Below are positions 41,172 to 43,661 of a DNA stretch of 43,661 bases, one piece after another. Position 1 is the stretch's first letter, and each line of letters starts with the position of its first letter. Location of the stretch: contig JAUIHO010000009.1 in assembly GCA_030432035.1 (NCBI GenBank), forward strand, positions 1 to 43,661. The letters run 5' to 3'. Source of the DNA: Phycisphaerae bacterium (lineage in GTDB: Bacteria; Planctomycetota; Phycisphaerae; UBA1845; UTPLA1). Position numbers and translations under genes: made by a program. A model generated the notes under the pieces. That model had not been told where the DNA came from. It saw only the letters and a program-made list of their open reading frames with translations, and did no database searches.

Positions 41172-43445
41172 ATGGCTGCTAAACAACCTGTTTGGGGTAT
41201 CGATGTAGGTCAGTGTTCGCTCAAGGCGATCAAACTGCAAGCCATCGGCCCGGAAGAATTCGAACTGCAGGGCTTCGATCTCGTCGAGCACCCCGACATT
41301 CTGTCGCAGACCGACGAAGACCCGACCGACATGGTTGCCGATGCGATTCGCATCTTTGCCGAGCGCAACGACCTTACGGGTTGCCGATTGGCCGTCGCCG
41401 TACCGGGTGAACAAACGCTGACCAAGTTCACCAAGATGCCGCCGGTCGAGAAGAAAAAGATTCCCGACATGGTGCAGTACGAAGCCAGCCAGCAAATCCC
41501 CTTCGATATGGATGAAGTCGTTTGGGATTATCAGGTGTTCGGCGATACCGAAGGCGCCGAAATCGAAGTTGGTATCTTCGCGATTCGCAAAGAGCTGATT
41601 CGCAACTATCTGATGCTTTACACCGAAGTCGGCCTCGAACCCGAGTTGGTGCAGACCAGTCCGATCGGTTCGTACAACACGGCCCGCTTTGAAATGCCGA
41701 TGCCCGAAGGCGAAGCGGCGGTGTTGCTCGATATGGGGGCCGTCGCGACCGACCTAATTATTATCGATGGCGAGCGCATCTGGTCGCGACCGGTTCCGAT
41801 CGGCGGTAACAAGTTCACCGAATCGCTCGTTTCAGCATTCAAGATCAACTTTAAGAAGGCGGAAAAGCTTAAACGCAATGCCGGTTCGTCGAAGTACAAG
41901 CGTCAGATTTTTCAAGCCATGCGGCCGGTCTTTGGTGATTTGGTTTCCGAAATTCAGCGGTCGATTGGCTTCTATACCGCGGCGCACCGCGATTCGAATG
42001 TGACCAAAGTCATCGGTATGGGCAACGCGTTTAAGCTGCCCGGTCTGCAAAAGTTCCTCACGCAAAACTTGCACATGGGCGTGGAAGAACTCAAGCAATA
42101 CAAGCATTTGCGCCTGACCGACATCGAAAAGAAAGAGGCGTTTGACGAAAACATCATGAGCACGTCAGTCGCCTACGGCGTGGCGCTGCAAGGTCTCGAG
42201 CTGGCCGTTGTCGATTCGACGCTGCTGCCGGTCGAGTTCAAACGGCAAATCCTATGGAAGAAAAAGAAGCCGTGGTTCACTGGCGCGGCGGCGATGTTGG
42301 CCGTTGCGGGCGGTGCGTTGATGGCCAGCAATAGCATGGCGCGCGGCACGATTAGTAACGCCGGTGACCTAACGACCAACCCCATGTTCCCGACGGCTGA
42401 AGCTGCGGAGAGTGCAGTCAGTTCCGCCTCGACCATTCAGCAGCCGATCACGAGAGCGAAGACTGTTGCCGCCGCCGCCGACAAACTCAAGCAGCTACAA
42501 AGCCAGGCGGATCAACAGCCCGAAGGCGTCAACGAAGTAACGTCGCTGGCCAAGTATCCGGGTGAAAACGTTTACGTACCGGCGATTGTCAGCATCGTGA
42601 CGCAGGCGTTCGATGCGGCGCATGACGACAAGGCGAAGTCGTTCGCGTCGGCTGCCGAGTATCTGGAATACGCCGAAAACATGCCGCGCCGCAATCGCGA
42701 GGAGGCGTGGATCGATTCCTGTCAGGTTATCTACGATCCCGCGCCGGAGAAGATGGGGCGTCATAGCAAATTCTCCGCCGGACGCCGCAGTCGCGCCGGT
42801 TGGTATGTACGCATCGTCGGTATCACGCCGTTGAACAGCCCGGCAAACTGGCTCGAAGAAAACATCGTGAAGAACATCGAGCTATACGGTCGCCGACCGA
42901 ACATGGGCATCTACATCGACGAAGACTCGGTCGCGCTGGGCGATATCGTCGAACGCAACGATGAAAACCGACTCGGAAATGTGGTGACGACCGGCAGTAC
43001 GAGTGTCGATCGTGACCCGAGTGCCGGTCGCGGTCGCGGTCGAGCGGGTGGCGGACGTCCCGGTGGAAGACGACCGGGACGCGGACGGCCGGGCGGTGGA
43101 CGCCAGGCACCGGGCGGTCGTGATGCACCCGGTCGCGGAGGCTTGCCCGGTCGCGGTGGAGATGGTCGAGGCGATTCTCCGGCCGAAGACCCCGGCAAGA
43201 AATTGGAAGAAGAACTCAAACCATATCGCGAAGGTGATAAAGATTACCTCACCGGCGAGCCGATCGAAGGCGACAAAAACTTCGTGATCGAATTTATCGT
43301 CACGAAGGGCAATGTGCCGGGCAATCTCATTCCCGAAAAGTTTAAAGGCGAGGCCACCGGCAACGAGCCGACCAGTGCATCGGGCGACATTCCTCCGGAA
43401 GGCTTGCCGCCATCGGGTGGGCGGCCGAATCGGTCGGGTAATTAG
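41172..43445 (+). CDS. PilM-like actin-fold protein fused to a PilN-like membrane part with Arg/Gly-rich linker
   Basis: A 757-residue protein. Residues 1-345 are PilM: GIDVGQCSLKAIKL phosphate loop (9-22), AVPGEQTLTKFTKMPPVEKKK, QYEASQQIPFDMDEVVWDYQ, LLDMGAVATDLIIIDGER, GMGNAFKLPGLQKFL. PilM normally ends here. The chain continues with LLPVEFKRQILWKKKKPWF (351-369), like the N terminus of PilN, a membrane helix (about 369-387), then a helical Ala/Gln region and an unfamiliar periplasmic domain (about 440-600). Residues 618-668 are a linker of Gly, Arg and Pro repeats (GRGRGRAGGGRPGGRRPGRG and on), followed by an acidic C-terminal part. SD GGGAG about 10 nt before ATG 41172. It would assemble the inner platform of a type IV pilus or type II secretion-like system. 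Confidence 0.85.
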   Translation: MAAKQPVWGIDVGQCSLKAIKLQAIGPEEFELQGFDLVEHPDILSQTDEDPTDMVADAIRIFAERNDLTGCRLAVAVPGEQTLTKFTKMPPVEKKKIPDMVQYEASQQIPFDMDEVVWDYQVFGDTEGAEIEVGIFAIRKELIRNYLMLYTEVGLEPELVQTSPIGSYNTARFEMPMPEGEAAVLLDMGAVATDLIIIDGERIWSRPVPIGGNKFTESLVSAFKINFKKAEKLKRNAGSSKYKRQIFQAMRPVFGDLVSEIQRSIGFYTAAHRDSNVTKVIGMGNAFKLPGLQKFLTQNLHMGVEELKQYKHLRLTDIEKKEAFDENIMSTSVAYGVALQGLELAVVDSTLLPVEFKRQILWKKKKPWFTGAAAMLAVAGGALMASNSMARGTISNAGDLTTNPMFPTAEAAESAVSSASTIQQPITRAKTVAAAADKLKQLQSQADQQPEGVNEVTSLAKYPGENVYVPAIVSIVTQAFDAAHDDKAKSFASAAEYLEYAENMPRRNREEAWIDSCQVIYDPAPEKMGRHSKFSAGRRSRAGWYVRIVGITPLNSPANWLEENIVKNIELYGRRPNMGIYIDEDSVALGDIVERNDENRLGNVVTTGSTSVDRDPSAGRGRGRAGGGRPGGRRPGRGRPGGGRQAPGGRDAPGRGGLPGRGGDGRGDSPAEDPGKKLEEELKPYREGDKDYLTGEPIEGDKNFVIEFIVTKGNVPGNLIPEKFKGEATGNEPTSASGDIPPEGLPPSGGRPNRSGN

Positions 43446-43510
43446 ATCGCAGGCGTTTTGATTGAAGCCCTTGGCGGCATCGCAACGATCAGCAACAAAA
43501 TGGAATAGCC

Positions 43511-43661
43511 ATGAGCGTCATTCGCAATAACCTTTTCTACATCATCATCGGCCTTGTCAGTGCCGGTTCGATTGGCTTGGCAGTTTGGTCGGTGATGGGT
43601 GCCGACGATATTCAGCAAAATGTCAATCAGCTTAAGTCGCTGAACGACAAGGTGCGCACGA
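43511..43661 (+). CDS. Membrane protein, 3'-partial (PilN/PilO-like position)
   Basis: Reads MSVIRNNLFYIIIGLVSAGS, then further hydrophobic residues and DDIQQNVNQLKSLNDKVRT before the window ends. A single membrane helix (about 8-30) followed by a helix with coiled-coil spacing is the plan of PilN/PilO-type assembly proteins. ATG 43511 is preceded by TGGAA. Directly downstream of the pilM-like gene with a 65-bp gap, so it is likely the same operon. The family cannot be fixed from 50 residues. Confidence 0.65.
   Translation, partial: MSVIRNNLFYIIIGLVSAGSIGLAVWSVMGADDIQQNVNQLKSLNDKVRT

Overview
The window reads as a chromosome segment of a Gram-negative bacterium, most likely a planctomycete (Planctomycetota, perhaps Phycisphaerae-related). 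This is inferred from protein content, not from a marker gene. The signs are an exported vanadium-haloperoxidase-like enzyme with a C-terminal dockerin-like tail, short exported proteins with glycine runs, a DUF3524-type glycosyltransferase, FlgH/FlgI/LolCDE proteins that imply an outer membrane, dispersed intergenic palindromes, and frequent GTG and other non-ATG starts. I saw no rRNA, tRNA, CRISPR array, transposase or phage gene.

Layout. 1-2.7 kb: LolC/E-type permease (cut by the window edge) overlapping its LolD-type ATPase. 2.9-5.9 kb: an exported protein of unknown function (minus strand), an M50 site-2 protease-like membrane protein and tryptophanyl-tRNA synthetase (trpS). 6-8 kb: a minus-strand pair of an H-NOX heme sensor and a soluble hybrid histidine kinase. 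8.2-11.3 kb: scpA, a RidA-family gene, a tRNA-queuosine mannosyltransferase-like gene (minus) and a GGQ release-factor-like gene. 11.4-13.5 kb: two small exported proteins and mtnA (minus). 13.7-15.8 kb: haloperoxidase-dockerin protein (minus). 16.3-18.5 kb: two tandem paralogous lipoproteins. 18.8-22.6 kb: a PhnD-like binding lipoprotein, a GT-C-type membrane protein that appears to start at CTG, BioY and a small lipoprotein.

22.8-35.3 kb is a flagellar locus on the plus strand: a 66-codon unknown ORF, flgF, flgG, flgA, flgH, flgI, single-domain flgJ, flgN, flgK, flgL, fliW, csrA and flagellin. It covers the distal rod, the L and P rings, the hook-filament junction proteins with their chaperone, and the filament with its FliW-CsrA post-transcriptional control. 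A near-consensus sigma-54 promoter (22809-22824) precedes the first gene. The flagellin leader carries a perfect hairpin with GGA in its loop and a second GGA at the Shine-Dalgarno, as expected for CsrA repression. An NtrB-like kinase gene follows flagellin; sigma-54 control makes it an attractive but unproven flagellar regulator.

36.6-43.7 kb: a LOG-family protein, an APC permease with a C-terminal UspA-like domain (minus), an OmpA-type lipoprotein, a PilM-like protein fused to a PilN-like membrane part with an Arg/Gly-rich linker, and the start of a further membrane protein. Intergenic spaces here and elsewhere hold several short palindromic repeat families.
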